NCBI GenBank assembly: GCA_018660305.1 | Contig: JABJKO010000320.1 | Location: forward strand, 1 to 32,072 | Length of the DNA stretch: 32,072 nucleotides | Source: Rhodospirillaceae bacterium | Lineage (GTDB): Bacteria > Pseudomonadota > Alphaproteobacteria > MPNO01 > UBA2964 | Reading direction: 5' to 3' | Part shown: one piece after another, positions 1 through 7,796 of the stretch | How the letters are laid out: each line of letters opens with the position of its first letter | How positions within the stretch are numbered: the stretch's first letter is position 1 | Program-made: the position numbers and the translations under genes | Notes under the pieces: model-generated | Databases searched by the model: none | Told to the model about the DNA's origin: nothing | The model's input: only the letters and a program-made list of their open reading frames with translations

Positions 1-988
1 GCCGTTGGACGAGACGGTACGGGCCTTTCAGCGCGATCACGGGCTCAAGGAGGATGGGCTGATCACGCCCGCCGGTCCCACCGAGCGCAATATCCAACGT
101 GAGCGGGGAGCATTTCCCGCCGAACCGTCCTTTGATCTAGCGGAACTCGACATCACCGCGCCCATTGGCAACGGCCTCACCAACCAACCGCAAGACATTA
201 TTGGCGTCTCCAAGGCGCTGGGCCGGCTCGGGCTGTTCAATTTCGATAAGACCCGGGACCCGTTGCCCATCATCACCCGCCGGCTGGTGGCGGGCATGGA
301 GAAATTCCAGCAGGATAACGGCCTGCCGGTAACCGGAGAACTGAAGCAAGGCGACAAGGCCCATGAAGCGCTCTTGACGGCAGTTGCGGAAAAGACTGCG
401 CCTGCCAAAACGTCGAGGGGCCGTTTCAAACCGGACGCCGTGACCCGATCGGTAGCCGAGCGGGAAGATGCAATGAAACGACGTAACGATCTGGACGCCG
501 ATACGAACCCAAGGCCGCGTGGTTTTATACCGGCCGATGAACGGCTTTCCGAAGCAGAGATCAGAAAGCTCGATAAACTGACGTGGAAGCCGACCGCCGT
601 GCCATTTGGGAGCGGAAAGCGAGAGGTGAATGTCAAAGGCCCGATCAGAGTCGATGCAAGCACCGCGACCTTAGGAAATGATAGTGTTGGCTATCGCGTG
701 GACTGGCATCCACTGGACGAAAACGGCAGGGTGTTGCCGGTCTTTCGCGATGATAAGAAGACTATGGAGCGGAGGGCAATGGCTGCAAACAATGTTAAAA
801 AAGTCATTGGGTCGCAACAATATGCCGAACCACCCTTCGATTGGCCGCACGGTTTCCGGGCAACGGTTTTCATTCCGCCACAAGCGGATACCAGCGATAT
901 GTCGCTGGGGGTCTTGTTGCAGATAATGGCGCCGGAAGGGGGGGCTTTTAAATCCAAAAAAACAACCTTAAATAATAGTCATGACTGA
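1..988 (+). CDS. Peptidoglycan-binding-domain protein, 5' end cut by window
   Basis: The reading frame is open to the left edge, and the first possible start inside the window (TTG at 5) is probably internal, so this is a partial gene. Two peptidoglycan_binding_1-like repeats are visible. One is cut short near the start (VRAFQRDHGLKEDGLIT) and one lies around residues 65-125 (KFQQDNGLPVTGEL), both with the typical F-Q-x-x-x-G-L-x-x-x-G pattern. The remaining 200 residues are polar and I do not recognise them. The family binds cell-wall glycan and is usually exported, but any signal peptide would lie upstream of the window. The stop overlaps the earliest possible start of the next gene by 8 bases, suggesting a shared transcript. 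Runs of seven G (938-944) and seven A (956-962) lie just before the stop and are the obvious places for a sequencing frameshift. The domain call is fairly sure; the role is unknown. Confidence 0.6.
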   Translation, partial: PLDETVRAFQRDHGLKEDGLITPAGPTERNIQRERGAFPAEPSFDLAELDITAPIGNGLTNQPQDIIGVSKALGRLGLFNFDKTRDPLPIITRRLVAGMEKFQQDNGLPVTGELKQGDKAHEALLTAVAEKTAPAKTSRGRFKPDAVTRSVAEREDAMKRRNDLDADTNPRPRGFIPADERLSEAEIRKLDKLTWKPTAVPFGSGKREVNVKGPIRVDASTATLGNDSVGYRVDWHPLDENGRVLPVFRDDKKTMERRAMAANNVKKVIGSQQYAEPPFDWPHGFRATVFIPPQADTSDMSLGVLLQIMAPEGGAFKSKKTTLNNSHD

Positions 989-1049
989 TGTTATGGCCGT
1001 TAAAGTAGTAGGCAAACCGAATAGGAAGGCCGAATTGAGGCGAATAATC

Positions 1050-1901
1050 ATGGATACCCTTTTAACAAGGCGGTGGCGGGTGCAGCCGTTACGACCACGG
1101 TCGCCCGGTTTCCTGGCCGGACTGGTGTTCGTTCTTTTATCCGGGACACCGTTCGCGTCCAAAGGAGATACAGTGCCCAGCCCCGCCTGTTGGGTGGAGT
1201 TCACGACTTCGCCATCGCTGGAAGTACTCGCTCGAAGCAAAGTAACGTTTCCATCATTCAGTAATTTCGACCGGTACGCGGTTGTTACCGATCCCTCGGT
1301 TCCGGACTATCGAGAGGGTCTCACCGTCGACAAGCGCCTTTTCTTTTTATTCCTGGCAAGCTGCGAACGGAGCAAAAAAGCGATCTCCGTTTTGGTGGGT
1401 GATAATTTGAAGCGAAAATACCCACCCAAAATTGCTACCATGACAATTCGGCCGCCGACGCCCGATGACCTTCGGAGAATAGATTTCTACAGCGCTAAAC
1501 CCAAATATTGGGTCAAGGAGTGTCTCGTGGCGGTCGACATCATTGACCCTCCACGGAAAATTATTCCTCGTGAGAAAGACATGCTGAGCTTTCTTTGGCA
1601 ACATAGTCGAACGGCTGGACGGTCCCTTTCGGTTCCGTCAGCGGAGCGCCTTTACGACCATCAACTACCGCGCATTTATCTCCAGTTTTCGCACTCCTGC
1701 GAACGCCGTCTCGAGTTCGCCAAGCAGCTAATCGTTGCCTACAAGGCGTTCTACGATGACGGGGGGCGATACAAGATTCTTGAATTTGATGAAAAGCAGG
1801 GAAGACTTGCTGGGGTTTCGGGAGGACAAAAATGGCTCGACTATTATTTTCCGGACGATCCCCGAAGTCTTCATGTTTGGTATCTCGGACGTTACAGATA
1901 G
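1050..1901 (+). CDS. Unrecognised exported protein
   Basis: I do not recognise this protein. The frame opens at ATG 981, but I chose ATG 1050 because GAGG at 1037-1040 sits a good distance before it. From there the protein (283 residues) starts with a basic N-terminus (TRRWRVQPLRPR) followed by a hydrophobic stretch (FLAGLVFVLLSG) and small residues, a plausible signal peptide or membrane anchor. The mature part has four cysteines, in CWVEF, SCERSK, ECLVAV and SCERRL, which could form disulfides in the periplasm. It is basic and rich in aromatic residues, with a repeated SCER motif. It follows the peptidoglycan-binding gene directly, so a cell-envelope role is possible but unproven. The stretch looks richer in A and T than the catabolic genes further right, which may mean different ancestry. 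Confidence 0.55.
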   Translation: MDTLLTRRWRVQPLRPRSPGFLAGLVFVLLSGTPFASKGDTVPSPACWVEFTTSPSLEVLARSKVTFPSFSNFDRYAVVTDPSVPDYREGLTVDKRLFFLFLASCERSKKAISVLVGDNLKRKYPPKIATMTIRPPTPDDLRRIDFYSAKPKYWVKECLVAVDIIDPPRKIIPREKDMLSFLWQHSRTAGRSLSVPSAERLYDHQLPRIYLQFSHSCERRLEFAKQLIVAYKAFYDDGGRYKILEFDEKQGRLAGVSGGQKWLDYYFPDDPRSLHVWYLGRYR

Positions 1902-2008
1902 TTCGACAAGAGTGGTCGGATCGCCGCACCATAAGGCGCTCTCGAATCCTTGTCCTCCTTAAGCGTTAACGTGGATTTATCAGGCGCCCCAACGGCACCT
2001 AGCGCGCT

Positions 2009-2914
2009 TCAGGCACCCGGTTTCCGGCTTTCCTCGCGCGCTATGTAAAGCGTGGCGGCAGCGATGATGGTGATGCCGACCAGGGTCCAGATGTCGATGG
2101 TCTCGCCAAATATAAAAACACCGATCAGGCCGGCATAGATCAGTCGGGCATATTCGCTGGGGCCGATGGCGTTGGCTTCCCCCACAGAGAAAGCGCGAAC
2201 GTAACAGATCATGGCGAGGGTTTGTCCACAACCGAGCAGAAAGATGAGCAGCCAGTCCGTGCCCTCCGGTGTTTGCCAAACCCAGAAGGCCGGGCCGGCC
2301 AGCAGGAACACGCCGCCTAGATGATAATAAAACAGGATGCGGGTCGGCGGCTCTGTCGGGGCCATGAAACGGATCAGTGCGTTGGCCATTGCCATGGATA
2401 AGGCGGCGCCCACGGCTACGAGCGCATAGGGATCGATCACCCCGGCGCCCGGCCGCAGCATGACGATGACGCCCGCGAATCCGATGATCGTGGCCGTCCA
2501 CCGGCGACCCGACACCAGTTCCGACAGGAACAGGACGGCGATTATCGTGGTGAAAAGCGGTTTGGAAAACATGAGCGCGGTCGCATCGGCCAAATTCATG
2601 TGGACGATGGAGATAAAGATGCCGGTCTGTCCAAGAGTCGCGAGGAAAAGGCGGCAGATATGCGGGCCGGGCCGTTGCGTCTTCAGACCAACAAAGCCCA
2701 TCCGGTAGAACAGTGGCATCAGCACGATAATGCCGACCACATAGCGGAAAAACACCAGTTCCACCGGTGGGATGGTACGGCCCAGCATCTTGATGGCGGC
2801 GTCGGTCACCGAGACGATCAGCGTGCCGGCGGATAACCAGATGAAGCCTCTCAGATTGGCGGGAAGCTCAAGCCATATTTCGGTGAGACGGGTCAGAGGG
2901 GGAGGCGGTTTCAT
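2009..2914 (-). CDS. EamA-family (drug/metabolite superfamily) transporter
   Basis: This 301-residue inner-membrane protein has about ten hydrophobic segments in two repeated halves, the normal length and layout of EamA/DMT permeases. Recognisable stretches are the first-half GRTIPPVELVFFRYVVG and TALMFSKPLFTTIIAVL, and the second-half YVRAFSVGEANAIGPSEY followed by GVFIFGETIDIWTLVG. Family members mostly export amino acids, nucleosides or other small metabolites. The gene is last in a minus-strand series after TPP enzyme A, with a gap of about 50 bases, so it may move a substrate or product of that enzyme. The ATG lies inside a perfect 16-base palindrome and I see no good ribosome binding site next to it, so translation may depend on the upstream gene. 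Family is sure; substrate is unknown. Confidence 0.85.
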   Translation of the reverse strand: MKPPPPLTRLTEIWLELPANLRGFIWLSAGTLIVSVTDAAIKMLGRTIPPVELVFFRYVVGIIVLMPLFYRMGFVGLKTQRPGPHICRLFLATLGQTGIFISIVHMNLADATALMFSKPLFTTIIAVLFLSELVSGRRWTATIIGFAGVIVMLRPGAGVIDPYALVAVGAALSMAMANALIRFMAPTEPPTRILFYYHLGGVFLLAGPAFWVWQTPEGTDWLLIFLLGCGQTLAMICYVRAFSVGEANAIGPSEYARLIYAGLIGVFIFGETIDIWTLVGITIIAAATLYIAREESRKPGA

Positions 2915-2922
2915 GTGAAACC
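2907..2922. promoter_or_regulatory. Perfect palindrome covering the transporter start codon
   Basis: GGTTTCATGTGAAACC is a perfect 16-base inverted repeat whose centre contains the ATG (read on the minus strand) of the EamA transporter. A further copy of the half-site TGAAACC lies at 2936-2942, giving two same-direction half-sites 20 bases apart plus one inverted. This could be an operator or a small RNA hairpin hiding the start codon. Function is inferred only. Confidence 0.35.
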
Positions 2923-2964
2923 AGTGTTTCTATCATGAAACCGCCGGCAGGTATCTCCTGTCGC

Positions 2965-4743
2965 TTATGTCAGCGCCGCCTTGCCCTTGCCACGCATGCA
3001 GACCGTGTCCACCAAGGCCGGCTTGCCTTTCTTGACCTGCTCGATGGCGCGTTTTAGCGCGCCCTGGACATCATCACCGTTCTCGATGGGCCCTTCGGCC
3101 CACCAGCCCTGCGACCGTGCGAGACCGGCGAAGTCGGGGTCCGGGTCCAGCAAATCCATGCCGATATACGCCCGGCTGGGATCGGTGCCGCGGTTCTTGG
3201 CGATGACGATCTGGTGGTTCCAGTCGTTGTAGTAGGCGCGGTTGTTGTACATGACGATGAGCATGGGGATTTCGTACTTGGCCGCCATCCACAGCGCGCC
3301 GGCATCGAACATCAAATCGCCGTCGGGCTGCAGATCGACGCACAACCGGCCCTTGCCCTTGTTGGCCAGCGCCACGCCCAACGACGTTCCGATCTGGGTG
3401 CCGGTGCCAAGCTCGCGCCCGCCATGGCAGTAGGGGCGGTCGAAGTCCCACAGGCGCCGGGCGGCGTCATGCATGGTGCCGGCGGTGAGCACCCAATCCT
3501 CGTCCTTGATGGCTTCCCACACTTCCAGCGCCAGACGACCCTCGGTCATGGGCTGGGAATCCCAGTCTTCTTCGGCGTCCTTGCGCCACTGGGCGCGGAT
3601 CTCATTATGCTTCTTGCCGATGATCTCGGTGCGGTCGGCGATTTTCTGCGCCAGCCCGTCGGTGTTGGCGATGCGCTGTTTCAGCAGATCGGTCAGCAGC
3701 GGTGAGGCGGTCACCACATCGGCGGTCATCCGGATGTCCGGATAGAGCGTGCGGGAATAATCCATGGACCATTTTGAGATTTCCGTATCGGTCCAGCCGA
3801 TATCGATCCATTTGGCGTCCTCTTTCACCGAAGGTTTCACCGAGCGGGTGGAAATATCGCGCACATGGGTGTGCTTTTCGAAATCGGCCACATCGAGCAG
3901 CAGCACGCAATCGACACCGTCGTAGCAGGCCTCCTGATCCATGGACAAATTCAGCGGGTGATTGCCCGGGAAGTTGAGCCGCGAGTTCACATCCCACACG
4001 CTGGCGCCCAATGTCTCGGCGAGATCCACAACATGATCCCAGCCATGGGGCGGACGGGCGGCGAAATCGGCGACGATGGCCGGGCGTTCCGCGGCGGCCA
4101 GCATATCGGCGGCCTCGGTCAGTGCCGTAGCGTCCGGTGCCGCCTGGGCCGGAACCCGCGCGGCGCTCTCCGGTGGCATGAGAACATCATGATCCAACTC
4201 GGCTTCCTGAAGCCCGGCGTCATAACACATGTAGATGGGACCCTGACGGGCGGTCATCATAACCGAATAAGCGCGGGCGAAAGCGTCCGGCACATAATCG
4301 ATGGACGCCGGCTGCGCATCCCATTTGACGTAATCGCGCAGCACCTGGCCCTGCACATTGGCGGAGTGGATCCAGTCGATGAACGGCCGGCGCTTGTTTT
4401 CGGCGACGGGGCCCGTGGCGCCGATGACGAAGACCGGCGCGCGGTCGAGATAGGCGTAATAGACCCCCATGGGCGCATGCAGCAGCCCAACCAGATTATG
4501 GACAATGGCGATCATCGGCTCGCCGGTGGCGCGGGCATAGCCATGGGCCATCTGGACGGCGATCTTCTCATGGGTGCACAGCATCATGGGCGGGTCGTTC
4601 TCGCCGTGATTGACCAGACTGTCGTGCAGGCCGCGATAGCTCGCGCCGGGGTTCAGCGCAATATGCTTGAAGCCGAATTGCTTGATCAGATCGACGATGA
4701 TGTCCGATTGATAGCGGCTATTGGATTTTTGGATACCACTCAT
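2965..4743 (-). CDS. TPP-dependent enzyme A (acetolactate synthase/benzoylformate decarboxylase superfamily)
   Basis: This 592-residue cytoplasmic enzyme has the full three-domain layout of thiamine-diphosphate enzymes. The N-terminal pyrimidine-binding domain carries the cofactor-activating glutamate (Glu59 in THEKIAVQMAHGYA). The C-terminal pyrophosphate-binding domain carries the metal site at Gly475-Asp476 and the asparagine pair about 25 residues later (MYNNRAYYNDW). The usual GDG reads GDL here, in both copies. The family decarboxylates 2-oxo acids or joins them to a second carbonyl compound. No acetolactate synthase small subunit is nearby, so branched-chain amino acid synthesis is unlikely. 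Enzyme B at 5844-7619 is a close paralogue; both share NPGASYRGLHDSLVN. AAGG lies 9 bases before the chosen ATG. Reaction is unknown; a mandelate-pathway-like decarboxylase is one reasonable possibility given the hydroxy-acid dehydrogenases at 16149-18338. Confidence 0.85.
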   Translation of the reverse strand: MSGIQKSNSRYQSDIIVDLIKQFGFKHIALNPGASYRGLHDSLVNHGENDPPMMLCTHEKIAVQMAHGYARATGEPMIAIVHNLVGLLHAPMGVYYAYLDRAPVFVIGATGPVAENKRRPFIDWIHSANVQGQVLRDYVKWDAQPASIDYVPDAFARAYSVMMTARQGPIYMCYDAGLQEAELDHDVLMPPESAARVPAQAAPDATALTEAADMLAAAERPAIVADFAARPPHGWDHVVDLAETLGASVWDVNSRLNFPGNHPLNLSMDQEACYDGVDCVLLLDVADFEKHTHVRDISTRSVKPSVKEDAKWIDIGWTDTEISKWSMDYSRTLYPDIRMTADVVTASPLLTDLLKQRIANTDGLAQKIADRTEIIGKKHNEIRAQWRKDAEEDWDSQPMTEGRLALEVWEAIKDEDWVLTAGTMHDAARRLWDFDRPYCHGGRELGTGTQIGTSLGVALANKGKGRLCVDLQPDGDLMFDAGALWMAAKYEIPMLIVMYNNRAYYNDWNHQIVIAKNRGTDPSRAYIGMDLLDPDPDFAGLARSQGWWAEGPIENGDDVQGALKRAIEQVKKGKPALVDTVCMRGKGKAALT

Positions 4744-4839
4744 GATGCCGTCCCTTGAGGTGTTGTTTTTGAAAGATCGTTCGGTTGCCCGAAATTAGCA
4801 GGTGACGCCGGTTCGGGGAATATCATCACGACAAAAAGT

Positions 4840-4912
4840 GTCATCCCGGCCGAGCAGGGCGAGAGCCGGGACCCACCGGACAAACGGGATCCCGGATCAA
4901 GTCCGGGATGAC
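4840..4912. repeat. Two-hairpin intergenic palindromic repeat, copy 1
   Basis: The unit begins GTCATCCCGG and ends CCGGGATGAC, so its ends are inverted copies. Inside are two hairpins: CCCGGC (4846-4851) with GCCGGG (4865-4870), and a perfect 8-base stem ATCCCGGA (4889-4896) with TCCGGGAT (4902-4909) around a TCAAG loop. It lies in the 182-base gap between the DUF3891 gene and TPP enzyme A. Elements of this shape are common between genes in Alphaproteobacteria. It may also act as a transcript-end or mRNA-stabilising structure. Confidence 0.75.
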
Positions 4913-4925
4913 AAGCTAATGTGCG

Positions 4926-5768
4926 TTAGGCGGCCACAAATCTGTGTACCTGCGTTTCCACCGGAATATTCTGAAGGGCCGCCGCAAGATCACCGGACGC
5001 CTCGTCCCCCGGCAGAGCGGTGAAATAGCGTCCGGTGCAGCTTACATCGAGACTGTCCCCGGCGAACGGAAACGGTGCGAATGAATAGGTATCGTCACCA
5101 AGGGGTTTGACCGTCACCGACGCATCGCTGGTCCGTGATTGCGGCACGTGTATATAGATTTCTTCCGTCCGCTCGGTCGTGTGGCGCAAATTGAAATAAA
5201 GCGCCAGCGTGTCGCAGAACTGCAGCAGCTTGTAGTTCTGGAACAGGCGGTCTTCATCGACCCAGTCTTTTGTGGCCGGGTCCGCGGCCAGCATATCCTT
5301 CAGACGGTTCTGCCGGGCGATTTCCCCTTCGAGGATTCCATTGGTTTCATCGGCCATGTCCGGTGATATGGGGATCGACGTAGAGCCGCCGATCCGCACC
5401 CGAAAATCGGAATAGCCATAACGGGCGTTATACAGACCCCAGGTATGCATGGAGGCGAGCAGCCCGCTATAGGCGTGACGCTTCTCGTTGAACTCGGGCG
5501 ACAGACGGGTTGTTTCCGCCCCGCCCGGACCCTTGGCCCCCCCGACGCCGGTTGGAAAACCGGATTTGGGATCCAGCACCGGATTGGCATCGAACTGATC
5601 CCAGCCGCGATCATGGTGGGAAATGGCATAGACCGTTTCCTCAAAGGGCACCGGCTTTTCGAACCGGTCATTGCCGAAGGCTTCGGCGAATTGCCGGCAC
5701 AGATCCATATGCTCGGTCATCAGGCAGATGAAACGCGGTTCGCCGTCAGGCGCATTCTGTATCATCAT
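4926..5768 (-). CDS. DUF3891-family protein
   Basis: I assign this 280-residue soluble protein to DUF3891 from its overall pattern: a histidine near the N-terminus (TEHMDLCRQFAEAFGN, His20), the AISHHDRGW motif (His51-His52-Asp53), MHTWGLYNARYGY near residue 105, and FCDTLALYFNLR in the second half. Spaced His, His-Asp and Asp residues in a mostly helical protein resemble HD-type metal sites, so a metal-dependent hydrolase is conceivable (inference); no activity is known to me. It sits exactly between two paralogous TPP enzymes on the same strand and may be part of the same pathway. AGGAG lies 9 bases before the ATG, which decides the start. The C-terminal third looks like a beta-rich domain (FAPFPFAGDSLDVSCTGRYF). 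Confidence 0.75.
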   Translation of the reverse strand: MMIQNAPDGEPRFICLMTEHMDLCRQFAEAFGNDRFEKPVPFEETVYAISHHDRGWDQFDANPVLDPKSGFPTGVGGAKGPGGAETTRLSPEFNEKRHAYSGLLASMHTWGLYNARYGYSDFRVRIGGSTSIPISPDMADETNGILEGEIARQNRLKDMLAADPATKDWVDEDRLFQNYKLLQFCDTLALYFNLRHTTERTEEIYIHVPQSRTSDASVTVKPLGDDTYSFAPFPFAGDSLDVSCTGRYFTALPGDEASGDLAAALQNIPVETQVHRFVAA

Positions 5769-5843
5769 GGGTGTTGTCTCCTGTGGTTCGTGAAACAGGT
5801 ACTCAACACGGTGTCTGCTACGCTGCTTCCCCGGTCTTCCATC

Positions 5844-7619
5844 TCATGCGGCTTCGCCGCGGCGCCAGGTAATGACATCTATCAGGGCCGGTTTGCCTTT
5901 TTTCACCTGTTCGATGCCACGGGCGACGGCGGGGCCGATTTCCGCAGGGTCGAAGATGGGGCCTTCGGCATACCAGTCGAGACCCTTGGCGATATGGGCG
6001 AAGTCCGGCGCCGGGCCTTCGAGATCCATGCCGATGTAAGCCCGGTCGGTGTCGGTGCCGCGTTTGTTGGCCACCGAAATCTGATGCGCCCAATCGTTAT
6101 AGTAGGCCCGGTTATTGTACATGATCACCAGGATGGGGATCTCGTATTTCGCGGCCACCCACAGGGCGCCGAGATCGAACATGAGATCGCCGTCGGGCTG
6201 CAGGTCGACCACAACCTTGTCGGTGTCCTTGTAGGCATAGGCAACGCCCAGCGAGAGGCCGAACTGCGTTCCGGTGCCGAGATCGCGTCCCGGATGCTGA
6301 TAGGGCTTGTCGAAGTTCCATACCTTGCGGACCCAATCCTTGAGGGTGCCGGCGGTGAGGACCCAATCATCTTCCTTGATGGCTTCATAGACCTCGTGGG
6401 CCATGCGCGCTTCATGCATGGGCATCTGGTCCCAGGTATCCTTGACCTGATCCTGCCAGGCGGCCCATTGAGTGGCGTGTTTTTCTCCCACCACCTCTGT
6501 CCGGTCCTTGATCCTGGCGGCGAGTTTTGCATCGCCGTCGATGCGTGTCTTGCAGGCAGCGGTGAGGGCGGGGATGGCGTTGGCGGTATCGGCCAGGATA
6601 CGCATGTCCCAATTGTGGTGCTTGTTATAGTCAGTGGCCCATTTGCTGATTTCGATATCGGCGAAGCCGATGTCGATCCATTTGCAGTCGGGCGTGGTGA
6701 TGGCTTCCACCTCACGGGTTTCCCAGTTGGGCTTATGCGAACCCCGGGTCCAATCGACCACATCGAGCGCCGTGACCAAATCCGCGCCCTTGAAGGCGTC
6801 GTCATGCATACTGACATTGAGCGGGTGACGGTTGGGGAAGCCGAGACGTTTATTAATATCGAACACCGCCGAGCCGATGGTCTCGGCCAGCTCGACCGTA
6901 TCGTCGAAGCCGATGGGCGCGCGCGCGGCATATTCGGTCAGCAGCACCGGATAATCGGCGGCCAGCAGCATATCGGCGGCTTCACCGATAATCTTGGGAT
7001 CGGCGGCAAGGCGCGGCGGTACTTTCACCGCGTCGGCCGACGGGATCTGGACGTTTTCCGTCAGTTCCGCTTCCTGAAGGCCGGCATCGTAGACCATGTA
7101 AACCGGACCCTGCGGTTCGGTCATCATGATGGAATAGGCGCGGGCGAAGGCATCGGGCACGCCGTGGACGCTGGAGGGCTGATAATCCCACTTGGTATAA
7201 TCGCGTACGGCGGAGCCCTGCGCGTGAGCGGTGTGGATCCAGTCGATAAACGGCCGCCGCAGTTTCTCGTCCATGGGGCCGGTGGCGCCAATGACAAAGA
7301 CCGGGCAGCGGTCGATATAGGCGTAATAGATGGCGAGCGGTGCGTGCAGCAGCCCGACCACGTTATGAACCGCGGCGGGCATGGGTTTGCCGGTTGCCTT
7401 GGCATAGCCGTGGGCGATCTGTACGGCGATCTTTTCATGATTGCACAGCATCATGGGCGGATCGTTTTCGCCGTAATTCACCAGGCTGTCATGGAGCCCG
7501 CGATAGCTGGCGCCGGGATTGAGCGGAATCGCCGGGAAGTCATACATTTTGATCATATCGACGATGATGTCGGATTGGTAACGGGTGTTGGATTTACGGA
7601 TGCCGGGACCGTCGCTCAT
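5844..7619 (-). CDS. TPP-dependent enzyme B (acetolactate synthase/benzoylformate decarboxylase superfamily)
   Basis: This 591-residue enzyme is the paralogue of the one at 2965-4743 and is colinear with it from end to end. It has the activating glutamate Glu62 (CNHEKIAVQIAHGYA), the metal motif PDGDLMFDLGALW and the MYNNRAYYNDW stretch. The identical GDL replacement of the usual GDG shows that both copies come from one altered ancestor. The two copies differ in segments that line the active site in this superfamily, such as TGPMDEKLRRPF here against TGPVAENKRRPF, so they may use different substrates or form a mixed complex. GAGG lies 9 bases before the ATG. It is the first gene of the minus-strand series and is divergent from the molybdenum hydroxylase gene. 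Confidence in the family is high and in the reaction low. Confidence 0.85.
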   Translation of the reverse strand: MSDGPGIRKSNTRYQSDIIVDMIKMYDFPAIPLNPGASYRGLHDSLVNYGENDPPMMLCNHEKIAVQIAHGYAKATGKPMPAAVHNVVGLLHAPLAIYYAYIDRCPVFVIGATGPMDEKLRRPFIDWIHTAHAQGSAVRDYTKWDYQPSSVHGVPDAFARAYSIMMTEPQGPVYMVYDAGLQEAELTENVQIPSADAVKVPPRLAADPKIIGEAADMLLAADYPVLLTEYAARAPIGFDDTVELAETIGSAVFDINKRLGFPNRHPLNVSMHDDAFKGADLVTALDVVDWTRGSHKPNWETREVEAITTPDCKWIDIGFADIEISKWATDYNKHHNWDMRILADTANAIPALTAACKTRIDGDAKLAARIKDRTEVVGEKHATQWAAWQDQVKDTWDQMPMHEARMAHEVYEAIKEDDWVLTAGTLKDWVRKVWNFDKPYQHPGRDLGTGTQFGLSLGVAYAYKDTDKVVVDLQPDGDLMFDLGALWVAAKYEIPILVIMYNNRAYYNDWAHQISVANKRGTDTDRAYIGMDLEGPAPDFAHIAKGLDWYAEGPIFDPAEIGPAVARGIEQVKKGKPALIDVITWRRGEAA

Positions 7620-7796
7620 ACCTGATTGCCTCTTTTTCTGAGATGTTTTTAATCGCTGTGGCCGCCAAGATAGCAGGCAGTTGGTATCAATGTCACGGGA
7701 TCGGGCGGCGCCCCTTTCCTTTAATGCGCGTCGCGAATATCATCCCGCCAAACCGGCCAGGCCGGGCGATGAGTTTTGATTAGGGAGCGCACAATA
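7620..7796. promoter_or_regulatory. Divergent intergenic region between TPP enzyme B and the molybdenum hydroxylase
   Basis: Both neighbours are transcribed away from this 177-base gap, so it should hold two promoters. I cannot point to a convincing -35/-10 pair. A near-perfect palindrome CCGGCCAGGCCGG (7753-7765) is a candidate binding site for a regulator; its stem is too tight for an RNA hairpin. AGGGAG at 7782-7787 is the ribosome binding site of the rightward gene. Confidence 0.4.

Noticed and set aside
938..962. A frameshift at the G7 and A7 runs near the end of the first gene
   Set aside because: The frame closes normally and overlaps the earliest start of the next gene; there is no sign that either protein continues in another frame.
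2965..7619. Acetolactate synthase for branched-chain amino acid synthesis
   Set aside because: There are two copies with the same altered motif, no regulatory small subunit, no ilvC, and a catabolic neighbourhood.
5445..7625. A 726-codon open frame on the plus strand opposite TPP enzyme B and the DUF3891 gene
   Set aside because: It is the mirror of two well-supported genes, has low-complexity Gly/His/Asp-rich composition and no recognisable domain. GC-rich genes often leave such antisense frames open.
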